This document shows positions 55,151-64,000 of a DNA stretch of 64,000 nt, one piece after another; position 1 is the stretch's first letter, and the number at the start of each line of letters is the position of its first letter. This DNA comes from CBDEFX01 sp965237635 (GTDB lineage: Bacteria; Chloroflexota; Dehalococcoidia; Lucifugimonadales; CAUZJF01). The DNA is taken from the NCBI GenBank assembly GCA_965237635.1, contig CBDEFX010000001.1, positions 1,876,051 to 1,940,050 of the forward strand. The letters are read 5' to 3'. Made by a program: the position numbers and the translations under genes. The notes under the pieces were generated by a model, which was not told the DNA's origin, did not search any database, and saw only the letters and a program-made list of their open reading frames with translations.

Positions 55151-58072
55151 ATGACCACGAGTATTGGCCAAGTGTTGCAGAGTGAACTGACTCCGGAACA
55201 ATATGCAGCAGCAATTGATCCGGCACTGGAAGTTCTGTGCTTGGCATGTGCCGGCTCTGGTAAGTCTAGGACGCTCGCGTATAGAATCGCCAGGCTCCTT
55301 GCCGAGGGAAAACAGCCTGAGGGTATCGTTGCCTTCACATTCACCGAAAAGGCAGCCGAGTCAATCAAGCGGCGCGTCACAGAGGCACTCCAGACGGCCG
55401 GGCTTGACTCTACCATCATGGGCGCGATGTACATCGGGACAATCCACGCCTACTGCCGGCGCATCCTTGGAGACATCGAACCCACGTACCGCCAATACGA
55501 TGTGCTTGACGAAAACCGGCTGAAACTCTACCTGATTTCACGCTATCCCCAGTTGGGACTTCAGAACTTCCGTGGCCGCGCGCGCGGCAACAGCTACTTT
55601 GACACGATCAAACAGACTTCAGATGCCTGGAAGACTGCTAACGATGAGTTGCTTGATCTCGCCGCGGTCTCGGCCGAAGACCCGGATCTCGGCGACTTGC
55701 TAGTGCGTATTCAAGATGGACTTCGAACGGACCAGTACATAGACTTCTCTTTGATGATTCGTAATGTAGTAGAAGCCGTACAAAGTAGTGTGCCGGGAAT
55801 AGCAAATGCTATTGGGTCATTGCAGCATCTTATGGTTGACGAATACCAAGACGTGAATCCTTGTCAGGAAGAGTTGATTCGGCTTCTTCACCAGCGCTCT
55901 AGCACACTTTTCGCGGTTGGCGACGACGATCAAGCGATCTATGCTTGGCGAGGCGCCGACGTCAGCAACATTATCGACTTCCAGCAACGCTACTTAGGCT
56001 GCAGCGTGCATACCTTGTCGCAGAACTTTCGGAGCACCCAACCGATCGTGGAGGCATCGGATGGTTTCGTCACCGCAACTCTCGGCCCTAGTAGAATTGC
56101 GAAAGCACCCGCTGCTTTTGCGAATGTTGTGCCCCAGGATTTCGGTGTGTTGTGGTTTTCCGAACGCGCCGTGGAAGCGGAGTGGGTTGCTAGCCGAATT
56201 CGTGACCTGCTTGGAACTGCGTACGATGATAATGGAAGCGTACGAGGACTGACACCAGCTGACTTTGCAGTGCTGATGAGGTCGACCCGAACGGAGGAAC
56301 AGGATGGTACTCCGAGGCATGGTGCCTTTACAGCCGCTCTGGGGAACATAGGGATTCCGTTCAGTTTGGAAGCGGGAGGGGGACCTTTCGACCGACCCCA
56401 GACAGCAGCTCTGCGCAGCACGTTCGAACTCCTGCGTAACACTCCGCTTGACCGAAACACTCTACAACAACACTTCACTTCAGACGTACTTCCTGCGTAC
56501 CCCAACGCTGATTTCAATGCGTTGGTCCGGGTTCTAACCGATTGGAGCCGTCGCATTAACCGACCTCAGGGCTCGACAAGAATTCGGCTCTACCCGCAAC
56601 AATTGGTCTACGACCTACTGGAAGCATTCAATGTCGCTCAGACAAACTTCAGTGACGAAACCATGCGGGACATCGGCTTGTTCAGTCGCATGATTCTGGA
56701 TGTCGAAACCGTGTACATGAGCGTCGACTCCAGTCAACGGTTTTCCGACGTTCTCAATTCCCTTCAAAACGCAGCGGACACAGGATATGACGTATCCACA
56801 GACGATGTCATCCAACGACCAGATGCGGTCACGGTCTCCACTGTACACAAAATGAAAGGCCTTGAGTTTCCGTGCGTGTTCGTAGTAGATGTGGAGGCAC
56901 GCAGATTTCCTGGGGACATGAGCAGCTATCGGGGATGGCTGCCACCGGGCGTCATGGCTCAGGCGATCAATCGAGGCGCCTATCAAGGCACACAGGACGG
57001 GGAAATCAGACTTTTCTATACGGCTATGACACGCGCCGAAAGGTATCTTTACGTGAGTGGCGCCGAGAGCCTGCCGCAGGCAAAAAGACCGAGACGGCGA
57101 TCCTCATATGCGTTGCAGATCGCAGGACACCCTGCGGTCCACGAAGAGCCGTCGATCCTTCCGAACGGACTCATGCAAGCCCCGCCGCGCAGGCGAGTGG
57201 ATGACGCCGACTATCCGACAAGCTTCACCGAGGTCAGATACTACCTCCAGTGCCCGAAAAGTTATCAGTTCAGGGAGAGGTACGGTCTAAACCCTGTTGT
57301 TCCGGAAATGTTCGGCTACGGACGGACTGTCCACACCTCAATCCAGAAGCTGCACACACTCTACCCGACCGCGCCGCCTGGACCACACCTCATCGAGCCG
57401 ATAGTCGAGGATACATTCCATCTGAAGCATGTTCCCCAGAGTGGAGATCCAGTGAATCGGCCCGGGGCGTATGAGAATGGCCGAAGCCGTGCAGTGGAAA
57501 TCGCTAAGGACTACGTAACGAACTTCGGGGCCGATTTCGAGCGGGAGCGCCAGTTGGAAGCGTTTTTTGAGATTCCAGCTGCCAACTGTGTCATATCGGG
57601 TTCGATTGACCTTCTACTCCATGAAGACGCGGCTGGGAACATTCTCAAGGCAGAAATCATCGACTTCAAGACAATGGAAGGCGGCGATCAACCCACCACT
57701 AGCAACAAACTCGATTGGACTGAACTCGCATTGCAGGTTCAGTTGTATGCCCGAGCAGCGGATCAGGTGCTGGGTCAGAACGCCAAGACCGGCAGCGTCC
57801 ATCTCCTAAAGGACGGCCACCGCATAGAAGTTCCGATTACCCAGGACGCGGTGAATGCTGCTCTAGCCAATATTGAATGGGCTGTGACTGGGATTCTCGA
57901 GTCAGACTTCCCGATGAGGCCACACCCCCAAAAGTGCAAGACTTGCGATTTTCGTTCGATTTGTCCAAAGACACCTCAGAGCTTCAGTGCATCGCGTACG
58001 ACTCCACCGGAACTTCATCTGCCAGACCGCACGGAAATGGCTCGGTCGTTCAGCCAACATCAGGAGCCATAA
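55151..58072 (+). CDS. UvrD/Rep-type helicase fused to PD-(D/E)XK nuclease, 973 aa
   Basis: AddA-/AddB-like DNA processing enzyme. Superfamily 1 motifs: Walker A LCLACAGSGKSRTLAYRIAR (residues 29-48), VAFTFTEKAAESIKRRV, VDEYQDVNPCQEELIRL (231-247), VGDDDQAIYAWRGADVSNII (256-), TVHKMKGLEFPCVFVVDV and LFYTAMTRAERYLYVSG. The C-terminal nuclease has GSIDLLLHE with Asp, EIIDFKTMEGG (DxK, about 830-840), and an iron-sulphur cysteine set: YYLQCPKSYQF (about 700) with CKTCDFRSICP (about 928-938). It fits between methylase and Vsr-like gene and may resect DNA in the restriction step. ATG follows GGGAG. Confidence 0.9.
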   Translation: MTTSIGQVLQSELTPEQYAAAIDPALEVLCLACAGSGKSRTLAYRIARLLAEGKQPEGIVAFTFTEKAAESIKRRVTEALQTAGLDSTIMGAMYIGTIHAYCRRILGDIEPTYRQYDVLDENRLKLYLISRYPQLGLQNFRGRARGNSYFDTIKQTSDAWKTANDELLDLAAVSAEDPDLGDLLVRIQDGLRTDQYIDFSLMIRNVVEAVQSSVPGIANAIGSLQHLMVDEYQDVNPCQEELIRLLHQRSSTLFAVGDDDQAIYAWRGADVSNIIDFQQRYLGCSVHTLSQNFRSTQPIVEASDGFVTATLGPSRIAKAPAAFANVVPQDFGVLWFSERAVEAEWVASRIRDLLGTAYDDNGSVRGLTPADFAVLMRSTRTEEQDGTPRHGAFTAALGNIGIPFSLEAGGGPFDRPQTAALRSTFELLRNTPLDRNTLQQHFTSDVLPAYPNADFNALVRVLTDWSRRINRPQGSTRIRLYPQQLVYDLLEAFNVAQTNFSDETMRDIGLFSRMILDVETVYMSVDSSQRFSDVLNSLQNAADTGYDVSTDDVIQRPDAVTVSTVHKMKGLEFPCVFVVDVEARRFPGDMSSYRGWLPPGVMAQAINRGAYQGTQDGEIRLFYTAMTRAERYLYVSGAESLPQAKRPRRRSSYALQIAGHPAVHEEPSILPNGLMQAPPRRRVDDADYPTSFTEVRYYLQCPKSYQFRERYGLNPVVPEMFGYGRTVHTSIQKLHTLYPTAPPGPHLIEPIVEDTFHLKHVPQSGDPVNRPGAYENGRSRAVEIAKDYVTNFGADFERERQLEAFFEIPAANCVISGSIDLLLHEDAAGNILKAEIIDFKTMEGGDQPTTSNKLDWTELALQVQLYARAADQVLGQNAKTGSVHLLKDGHRIEVPITQDAVNAALANIEWAVTGILESDFPMRPHPQKCKTCDFRSICPKTPQSFSASRTTPPELHLPDRTEMARSFSQHQEP

Positions 58073-58076
58073 CGAC

Positions 58077-58493
58077 GTGCCAGACAATCTGACACTTGAA
58101 CAGAGAAGCTATTGTATGTCACGTATAAAGGGGAAGGATACGGGATTGGAAACCCGTGTGCGATCGGAACTCCATAAGAGAGGCTTGAGGTTTCGTAAAC
58201 ACGTCAAAGAGTTGCCAGGCAAACCGGACGTCGTCTTCACCAAAGCAAAAGTCGCCCTCTTCATTGACGGCGACTTTTGGCATGGCTACAGGTTCCCAAC
58301 GTGGGAACACAAGGTTTCGGACTTCTGGAAGACAAAGATATCCAAGACCCGAGAGAGAGACACGAAGAACGACCATAGGCTCTATGAAATGGGATGGACG
58401 GTGATACGCCTGTGGCAACATGACTTTGAACGGAACCATGAGGCCAGCATCCAAAGCATCATGCGCACTGTGAAATTGAAGGCAGCTGCGTGA
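58077..58493 (+). CDS. vsr: Vsr-like very-short-patch-repair endonuclease, 138 aa
   Basis: Nicks next to T:G mismatches made by deamination of 5-methylcytosine. LTLEQRSYCMSRIKGKDTGL near the start, VRSELHKRGLRFRKHVKELP and GKPDVVFTKAKVALFIDGDF then WHGYRFPTWE match Vsr/PD-(D/E)XK-like enzymes; WTVIRLWQHDFERN closes the fold. The GTG at 58077 fits the usual start and leaves 5 bp to the helicase stop. The zinc-binding cysteine usual in the GCFWHG block is Asp here (GDFWHG), a known variant. Partner of the Dcm-like methylase. Confidence 0.9.
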   Translation: MPDNLTLEQRSYCMSRIKGKDTGLETRVRSELHKRGLRFRKHVKELPGKPDVVFTKAKVALFIDGDFWHGYRFPTWEHKVSDFWKTKISKTRERDTKNDHRLYEMGWTVIRLWQHDFERNHEASIQSIMRTVKLKAAA

Positions 58494-58514
58494 TCGCAAC
58501 CAAGCTCATGGGGG

Positions 58515-59300
58515 ATGACAGCGATGCCCTCTATTAGTAGGTCAGGTTGGACACGCCAGCAACTGCTGGTGGCGTTCGCGTTGTATTCCCGAATGCCGTT
58601 TGGCAGGCTGCACGCCAAGAATCCTGAGATAGTGCGAATCGCAAACGCCATTGACCGGACACCATCAGCACTTGCGATGAAGCTTGTCAATATCGCCAGC
58701 CTTGATCCCGAAATCACAGGCACGGGCCGCAGCGGCCTGAAGAATGCATCCACCAACGACCGTGCAATGTGGGATGAGATGCAAGACAACTGGGACCGTT
58801 TCGCTGTAGAGTCTGATCGGGCCACGAGGGACTTCGAAGCAATAGCGGAACCGCTCGGCGGAGAGGTTCCTGTCGACGACAGCGGTTTTCCTGTGGGTGA
58901 AGACCGTGTTATGCACACTACAGCCCGCATCGGGCAGGATTTCTTCCGTGCGGCAGTCCTGAGCGCATACAGCGGGCAGTGCTGCATTTCCGGGTTGTCA
59001 ATGCCCAAACTCCTCGTGGCAAGCCACATCGTTCCGTGGCGTATTGACAGCTTCAACAGGGCGAATCCCAGAAATGGTCTGCTGTTGTCGGCCCTACACG
59101 ACAAAGCGTTCGACATCGGTTTGATCACGATCGAAGAGAACATGACCATCCGGGTTTCCCGGAAACACGCCGTGCGAAACGACAGGTTCTTTTCGGACTC
59201 TATTGAGCTGTACGATGGACAGCCTATCCGTCGGCCGGAGAAATTCCGACCTGACAAGGAGTTTCTTGCCTACCATAGGGAGCATGTCTTTCTGGAGTGA
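58515..59300 (+). CDS. HNH endonuclease (HNH_2 type), 261 aa
   Basis: Candidate restriction endonuclease. Residues 1-90 (SGWTRQQLLVAFALYSRMPF, GRLHAKNPEIVRIANAIDRT) form a helical specificity-like region; the nuclease shows YSGQCCISGLSMPKLLVASH, IVPWRIDSFNRANPRNGLLL and SALHDKAFDIGLITI (residues 150-202), the HNH_2 block with His, Asn and His. It is 22 bp from the Vsr-like gene; the ATG lacks a clear ribosome site. In the island it is the best restriction enzyme candidate. Its site would match the methylase target if it is the cognate. Confidence 0.82.
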   Translation: MTAMPSISRSGWTRQQLLVAFALYSRMPFGRLHAKNPEIVRIANAIDRTPSALAMKLVNIASLDPEITGTGRSGLKNASTNDRAMWDEMQDNWDRFAVESDRATRDFEAIAEPLGGEVPVDDSGFPVGEDRVMHTTARIGQDFFRAAVLSAYSGQCCISGLSMPKLLVASHIVPWRIDSFNRANPRNGLLLSALHDKAFDIGLITIEENMTIRVSRKHAVRNDRFFSDSIELYDGQPIRRPEKFRPDKEFLAYHREHVFLE

Positions 59301-59477
59301 CGTGAGTACCTCAGTATCAGCAATCGAAAGAGAGCCATGGTCTCAACTGAGGGCTATGCCGAGTTCGCCGACCTTGGGGAAGCGCTCGGTTTCGTACGTG
59401 TGTAGGCTTGAAGATTGCACTTGAGTAGCCGAGGGACACTTCATTCGGGCAAACGTAGTCAATCGGGAGGTTGATGG
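59301..59477. other. Intergenic gap in the R-M island (177 bp)
   Basis: No gene is supported. A 22-codon frame (MVSTEGYAEFADLGEALGFV) starts at 59338, but it has no ribosome site. GGGAGG at 59465-59470 serves the GHKL gene. Confidence 0.4.
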
Positions 59478-61472
59478 ATGACCACAGTGTCCCCGGACTC
59501 CGCACAGCACAGCCGCGTTCTAAGACTCAACTACAGCGGTCGGATCATCGACCACCTAGGGCTTCAAATGTACCAGAGCCCAGTGGCCGCAGTCGCCGAG
59601 CTCGTGGCCAACGCTTGGGACGCAGACGCCGACAGAGTGGAGATTAGCTTGCCCGAGGCCTTGGCCGACACCGCGGAGATCGTGGTGAAAGACGATGGGA
59701 ACGGCATGACCTTCGCCGAATGCCAAAACCGATTTCTGAACGTCGGGCTTGCCCGACGTGGAAACGACAGGACCGAAAGGTCTCCTTTGAAAGGGAGGCG
59801 GATCCTCGGTCGTAAAGGAATCGGGAAATTCGCTGGCTTCGGCATAGCTGAAGTGGTTCGCGTTGAAACCGTGAGTAGAACTAGCGGCGAGAGAACTGTT
59901 TTCGAGATGGACATCTCGAAGTTGCGCTCCGATGAATACGTCAATCCTGAAGGGACGGAGATTGATCTAATCGAGTATGAAGCTCCAGAAGACGACCGAC
60001 AGCAGGAACACGGCACCACTATTCGGCTTAGGCGTCTGGTTCTTTCACAGCGCCGCGAGCCTACGTCGTTCGCCCGCAGCATGGCTAGACGGTTCTTGAT
60101 ACATCAGATTGCCGTCGACTTTCGTGTTCGCGTCAACGAAGTGCCTTTGCCCGGGGACGACGATTTGCTTCCGGTACAGTTCTCGTTCCCGACCGAGTAC
60201 CGGACCGAGGAACGTCCGACTGATCTTGATATCAAGGGGGGCTGGGGCATTGAGACTGTCGGCGGCCAAGAAGTCAGGTGGCGCGTGCTTTTCTATCACG
60301 ACCCCATCGGGGAAGAAGAACTGAGGGGCATTAGCGTGTTCGCAGGCGTTAAGATGGTGCAGGCACCTTTCTTCTTCAATCTCTCCGGTGGCCTTTCGGG
60401 GCAGCACGGCCAGCAGTATATTGCTGGCAAGATCCAGGCCGATTCCCTCGATGAACAAGAAGCAGACCTTGTCGCGCCGGAACGCCAGCGAGTGAACTGG
60501 GATCATCCTCTGGCCTCCCAAATCGAGGAGTGGGGACGCCGGCGTCTGAGGCAACTCCTGGGTATCTGGAGAGACCGACGGGGGGAGGATCGAGAACGGC
60601 AGCTTGAAGCGCGTCTCGCGGGGTTCGCTGCCCGACTCGGGCGGCTGAGTGACCACGAGCGGACCACCGTCTCTCGGGCGATTAGGCGAGTGGCGCAGGT
60701 CGAGACTCTTTCTCAAGACCAATTCGAGGACCTGGGAAACGCGATGGTCACGGCCTGGGAGCAGGGAAGGTTGCATGACCTCGTAGGTGACATCGCCCAG
60801 GTCGAAGACCTGACATCCGATCAACTTCTGGGGATCCTCGCTGAGGCCCAAGTCTTGACAGCTCTGAATACGGCTGAAGCCGTTAGGACGAAGTTGTTGA
60901 CTGTGGGCGGGCTGAAGCAGCGGATAGATCGCAGGGATCTCGAGAACGCCGTCCGAGACTACATAAGCCAACATCCCTGGCTCGTCTCTCCGAAGTGGGA
61001 GACCTTTGCTGCGGAGACAGGAGTAAAGCAGTTACTCGAACGGGCATTAGCGGAGTCTGGCATTCAAACCGACCCAGACTTCGCAGGCAGGGTTGACCTT
61101 GCACTATCAAGCGGTGAACACCTACTCGTCCTGGAGTTCATGCGGCCCGGCCTCAGGCTTGATTGGGACCACGTCAACCGCTTCGAGCGATATGTGAGAA
61201 TCGTCGGAGCCAATGTAAGGGCGAATACGGGAGGTAGGTTCAAGCGGGCTACGGGCTACATCGTCGCGGACAAGCTGCACGATCGAGTTGAACTCGTGGA
61301 CAAGATCATCGCACTAGAAGACGATGATATGTTCGCTCTGGACTGGCCAACGCTCTTCACAAACGCGATCGCACAGTGGCAAGAGTTTCTGGTCATCTTG
61401 GCGGGGCGGGACCCTCACGACGAACGACTGCAGGTCTTGATCGACGAGCATACTGGGCTGGCTCCGCAGTGA
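59478..61472 (+). CDS. GHKL ATPase with C-terminal nuclease-like domain, 664 aa
   Basis: Related to MutL/MORC-type ATPases of R-M loci. The N box AVAELVANAWDADADRVEIS (residues 34-53), KDDGNGMTFAECQNRFLNVG (73-92), and GRRILGRKGIGKFAGFGIAE (106-125) are complete. A middle domain and a coiled-coil region (about 350-520) follow. Residues 540-640 contain ESGIQTDPDFAGRVDLALSS and GEHLLVLEFMRPGLRLDWDH, resembling the D...ExK core of PD-(D/E)XK nucleases but with Met for Lys (EFM). GGGAGG lies 7 bases before the ATG. It could be the regulatory ATPase of restriction, moving or gating DNA for the HNH enzyme. Substrate and role are inferred. Confidence 0.8.
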   Translation: MTTVSPDSAQHSRVLRLNYSGRIIDHLGLQMYQSPVAAVAELVANAWDADADRVEISLPEALADTAEIVVKDDGNGMTFAECQNRFLNVGLARRGNDRTERSPLKGRRILGRKGIGKFAGFGIAEVVRVETVSRTSGERTVFEMDISKLRSDEYVNPEGTEIDLIEYEAPEDDRQQEHGTTIRLRRLVLSQRREPTSFARSMARRFLIHQIAVDFRVRVNEVPLPGDDDLLPVQFSFPTEYRTEERPTDLDIKGGWGIETVGGQEVRWRVLFYHDPIGEEELRGISVFAGVKMVQAPFFFNLSGGLSGQHGQQYIAGKIQADSLDEQEADLVAPERQRVNWDHPLASQIEEWGRRRLRQLLGIWRDRRGEDRERQLEARLAGFAARLGRLSDHERTTVSRAIRRVAQVETLSQDQFEDLGNAMVTAWEQGRLHDLVGDIAQVEDLTSDQLLGILAEAQVLTALNTAEAVRTKLLTVGGLKQRIDRRDLENAVRDYISQHPWLVSPKWETFAAETGVKQLLERALAESGIQTDPDFAGRVDLALSSGEHLLVLEFMRPGLRLDWDHVNRFERYVRIVGANVRANTGGRFKRATGYIVADKLHDRVELVDKIIALEDDDMFALDWPTLFTNAIAQWQEFLVILAGRDPHDERLQVLIDEHTGLAPQ

Positions 61473-61685
61473 CACATCGACCGCGCTCTATGGCGTCCGC
61501 AGCCTGAAGTCACGAGATGTCCAGATGTCGCACCAAGGCGCCATTCACGAGGGCGGCCATGTTGTAAAGGGCGGAGTAATAATGGACCGGCGAGGCGGGG
61601 GTGAGCGTTCGGGAGTGGCGCTGCAAAACTGGACCACCCGCCGCCTTCCATAGAGTTGGAGGCAACTCGATGGAAGGTGTGAAGG

Positions 61686-63185
61686 ATGTACAAAGTGGAA
61701 CTGTACGTTCGAGTGCGCCGGGCCTGCATGGTGGAAGGGATGAGCACGCGAGAGGCTGCCCGCGTGTTCGGGCTGCACCGGGACACGGTGCGCAAGATGC
61801 TGGAGTACTCGGTGCCACCCGGGTACCGTCGACAGTCACCGCCGCGTCGCCCTAAGCTGGACCCGTACCATGGGGTGATCGACCGGATACTGGAAGAGGA
61901 TCGGCGTCTTCCGAGGAAGCAGCGCCACACTGCGAAGCGTATCTATGACCGTCTGAGAGCGGAGCACGGGTTCGGTGGCAAGTACACGATAGTCAAGGAC
62001 TACGTGCGCGAGCGCCGCCGCCGGACACGGGAGATGTACGTTCCGCTGTCCCATCCCGCGGGAGATGCCCAGTGCGACTTCGGCCAGGCGAAGGCGGTGA
62101 TCGGCGGAGTGGAGCAGACCATCCACTACTTCGTGCTGGACCTTCCCCACAGCGACGCGTGCTTCGTCAAGGCCTACCCCGCAGAGACGACCGCGGCGTT
62201 CTGCGACGGTCACGTCTCGGCGTTCTCGTTCCTGGGCGGCGTGCCGCGGAGCATCTTGTACGACAACACGAGACTGGCGGTGGCCAGGATCCTGGGAGAC
62301 GGCCGGCGCCAGCGTACTCGTGTGTTCTCGGAGCTCGTGTCCCACTACCTGTTCGAGGATCGGTTCGGCCGTCCCGGCAAGGGTAACGACAAGGGCAAGG
62401 TCGAGGGGCTGGTGGGATATGCTCGCCGGAACTTCCTGGTGCCTGTGCCGTCGTTCCCGAGCTTCGATGCGCTCAACGCCTACCTCGAGGAGAGGTGCCT
62501 GGAACGGATGGGGAGACAGCTACGTGGGCACAGGGAGACTATAGGCCAGCGGATGGAGCGTGACCTGGAAGCCCTGCTGGCGTTCCCCGCCGTGCCATAC
62601 GACGCCAGCGACAAGCACGTGAGCCGTGTCAGCTCCCTGTCCCTGGTGCGGTACCGGACCAACGACTACTCGGTGCCCGTGGCCTACGGTCACAGGGAGG
62701 TGGTGGTCCGGGGCTATGTGGGTGAGGTGGTGATCAGCTGCGGGGCAGAGGTGATAGCCCGGCACAGGCGCTCATACGAACGCGACGACTTCGTGTTCGA
62801 CCCGGTGCACTACCTGCCGCTGCTGGAGCGCAAGACGGGAGCGCTGGACCAGGCTGCTCCGCTGGCCGGGTGGGAGTTGCCGGAGGAGTTCGGCATGCTG
62901 CGCAGACTGCTGGAGTCGAGGATGGGCAGGCGAGGCAAGCGTGAGTTCGTGCAGGTGCTGCGGTTGGTGGAGAACTTCCGCAAGGAGGAGGTGTACGAGG
63001 GTGTGCGGGATGCCCTCAGGCTCGGCGCCATAAGCTTCGACGCCGTCAAGCACCTGGTGCTGTGCAGGATAGAGGGTCGTCCCCAGAGACTCGACCTACA
63101 GCTGTATCCCTATCTGCCCAGGGTCAGCGTGACCAGGACAGCAGCCAGGGACTACATGGCGCTCATGCCGGGGAGCGGGCGGTGA
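61686..63185 (+). CDS. istA: IS21-family transposase IstA, 499 aa
   Basis: Cut-and-paste transposase. The N-terminal HTH is VRRACMVEGMSTREAARVFG then LHRDTVRKMLEYSVPPGY. The rve core has the first Asp in AGDAQCDFGQAKAVIGG (about 134), the second in RSILYDNTRLAVARI (about 195), and the Glu in GNDKGKVEGLVGYARRNFLV (about 241). The Mu-transposase-like C-terminal domain follows (VSRVSSLSLVRYRTNDYSVP). Frame intact; length as expected for IS21 members. Overlaps istB by 4 bp (GTGA). Confidence 0.93.
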   Translation: MYKVELYVRVRRACMVEGMSTREAARVFGLHRDTVRKMLEYSVPPGYRRQSPPRRPKLDPYHGVIDRILEEDRRLPRKQRHTAKRIYDRLRAEHGFGGKYTIVKDYVRERRRRTREMYVPLSHPAGDAQCDFGQAKAVIGGVEQTIHYFVLDLPHSDACFVKAYPAETTAAFCDGHVSAFSFLGGVPRSILYDNTRLAVARILGDGRRQRTRVFSELVSHYLFEDRFGRPGKGNDKGKVEGLVGYARRNFLVPVPSFPSFDALNAYLEERCLERMGRQLRGHRETIGQRMERDLEALLAFPAVPYDASDKHVSRVSSLSLVRYRTNDYSVPVAYGHREVVVRGYVGEVVISCGAEVIARHRRSYERDDFVFDPVHYLPLLERKTGALDQAAPLAGWELPEEFGMLRRLLESRMGRRGKREFVQVLRLVENFRKEEVYEGVRDALRLGAISFDAVKHLVLCRIEGRPQRLDLQLYPYLPRVSVTRTAARDYMALMPGSGR

Positions 63186-63964
63186 GCGAGAGGTCTACGG
63201 TGCTGTTGGAGCACCACCTCAAGGAGCTGAAGCTGCCGACCTTCCTGAGGGAGTACGGCAAGGTGGCCTCTCAGTGTGCCGCTGAGGACGTAGACCATCC
63301 GGGCTACCTGCAGAGGCTCTCTGAGCTTGAGCTGATAGACCGCCATCATCGCATGGTGGACCGCAGGATCAAGGCTGCTCGCTTCCCTGCCACGAAGAGC
63401 CTCGACACCTTCGACTTCCTGGCCATCCCGTCGGTGAACAAGCACCTGGTCATGCAGCTGGCACGCTGCGAGTACGTAGACCGGCGGGAGAACGTCATCG
63501 CCATCGGCAACAGCGGTACCGGCAAGACCCATGTGGCCCTCGGCCTGGGACTCGCCGCCTGCCAGAGGGGGTTGTCGGTCGGCTTCACCACCGCCGCCTC
63601 GCTGGTCCACGAGCTGATCGAGGCCAGGGACGAGCGACGGCTGCTCAACCTCCAGAAGAAGCTGGCCCGACTCAAACTGCTCATCATCGACGAGCTGGGC
63701 TTCGTTCCACTCTCCAAGACCGGCGCGGAGCTCCTCTTCGAGGTCTTCAGCCAGCGCTACGAGAGAGGTTCGGTCCTGGTCACCACCAACCTGCCCTTCG
63801 ACGAGTGGACCGAGGTCTTCGGCTCTGAGAGGCTGACCGGCGCACTCTTGGACCGCCTCACTCACCGCGTTCACATCCTTGAGATGAACGGCGAGAGCTA
63901 CCGCCTCAAGCAGAGTAGGCAAGCCGCTCCCGTGCGCGCTGCCAGCGATCCTGCTGACGCATAG
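63182..63964 (+). CDS. istB: IS21-family helper ATPase IstB, 260 aa
   Basis: AAA+ protein (DnaC-like) that activates the transposase and target choice. Walker A IAIGNSGTGKTHVALGLGLA lies near residue 112, Walker B LKLLIIDELGFVPLSKTGAE near 165, and SVLVTTNLPFDEWTEVFGSE near 203. The start is the GTG at 63182 that overlaps the istA stop. Length fits the family. Confidence 0.94.
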   Translation: MSERSTVLLEHHLKELKLPTFLREYGKVASQCAAEDVDHPGYLQRLSELELIDRHHRMVDRRIKAARFPATKSLDTFDFLAIPSVNKHLVMQLARCEYVDRRENVIAIGNSGTGKTHVALGLGLAACQRGLSVGFTTAASLVHELIEARDERRLLNLQKKLARLKLLIIDELGFVPLSKTGAELLFEVFSQRYERGSVLVTTNLPFDEWTEVFGSERLTGALLDRLTHRVHILEMNGESYRLKQSRQAAPVRAASDPADA

Positions 63965-64000
63965 ACCGCCGCATTCATTCCAGCTAACGGCTCCTACTGA

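Larger units (their letters stand above)
61518..64000 (+). mobile_element. IS21-family insertion sequence (right end beyond window)
   Basis: Contains istA and istB overlapping by 4 bp. A TGT at 61518 and the word GCTGCAAAACTGGACCACC (61619-61637) are in the style of IS21 left ends, which carry multiple transposase sites. The left border is a guess; the right end lies outside or at the edge. Confidence 0.7.

Noticed and set aside
1..64000. tRNA or rRNA genes
   Set aside because: No cloverleaf with the usual GTTCRA arm and no rRNA-like block was recognised by eye on either strand. A tRNA scan would be needed to exclude them fully.

Overview
The window is a GC-rich segment (clearly above 60% by eye) dominated by an integrative or conjugative-plasmid-like element, with accessory islands on its right side. 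I cannot place the organism securely. A simplified PrgI/VirB4/VirB6 type IV secretion operon without an outer-membrane core complex, together with a giant secreted protein built from 'PTISGTP' Ig-like and Calx-beta modules, suggests an uncultured monoderm-type lineage, perhaps Chloroflexota. That is inference only.

Layout. 1-5.8 kb (minus strand): a large serine recombinase running off the left edge, a ribbon-helix-helix regulator with a palindromic operator, a lower-GC patch with two unknown genes (one a tandem-duplicated HEPN-like protein), a toxin/DUF2283-HTH pair, and small DNA-binding proteins. 5.8-16.5 kb (minus): a conjugation operon with a replication-relaxation protein, a VirD4-like coupling ATPase, VirB4, two VirB2-like pilins, a PrgI fusion, a VirB6/TrbL-like channel protein and an exported protein. 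16.5-18.5 kb: a divergent regulatory region, an HTH/coiled-coil protein and two families of direct repeats that may form an origin. 18.5-38.4 kb (plus): a long operon-like run for DNA metabolism (zinc-ribbon protein, primase, Rad52-like annealing protein, TSCPD protein, PD-(D/E)XK nuclease, SSB, RadC, adenine-methylase-like protein, frameshifted SNF2 helicase), followed by a prokaryotic ubiquitin-like (PRTRC) cassette: Ub-like protein, E2-like, JAB peptidase and E1-like ThiF, then DUF2958 and an acidic protein. A group II intron splits a DUF7007 gene in this run and carries an antisense membrane-protein gene.

38.4-40.1 kb is a complete IS1182-family insertion with a 4-bp target duplication. 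40.1-41 kb holds a frameshifted small Zn-finger gene and an HTH gene. 41-50.2 kb is one giant minus-strand gene for a secreted modular protein of 3062 residues. It is divergent from a NarX/NarL-type two-component pair and an NmrA-like oxidoreductase (50.6-53.7 kb). 53.8-61.5 kb is a lower-GC restriction-modification/defence island: HTH controller with a palindromic operator, Dcm-type cytosine methylase, UvrD helicase-nuclease fusion, Vsr-like nuclease, HNH nuclease and a GHKL ATPase. An IS21-family element (istA/istB) closes the window.

How the parts fit: the recombinase and secretion operon would mobilise the element. The primase/SSB/Rad52-like/RadC/helicase run would process its DNA. The PRTRC cassette would add a protein-conjugation activity of unknown target. 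Three genes are broken by single-base frameshifts, which may be real decay or assembly error. The assignments rest on recognising motifs by eye; no database search was run.
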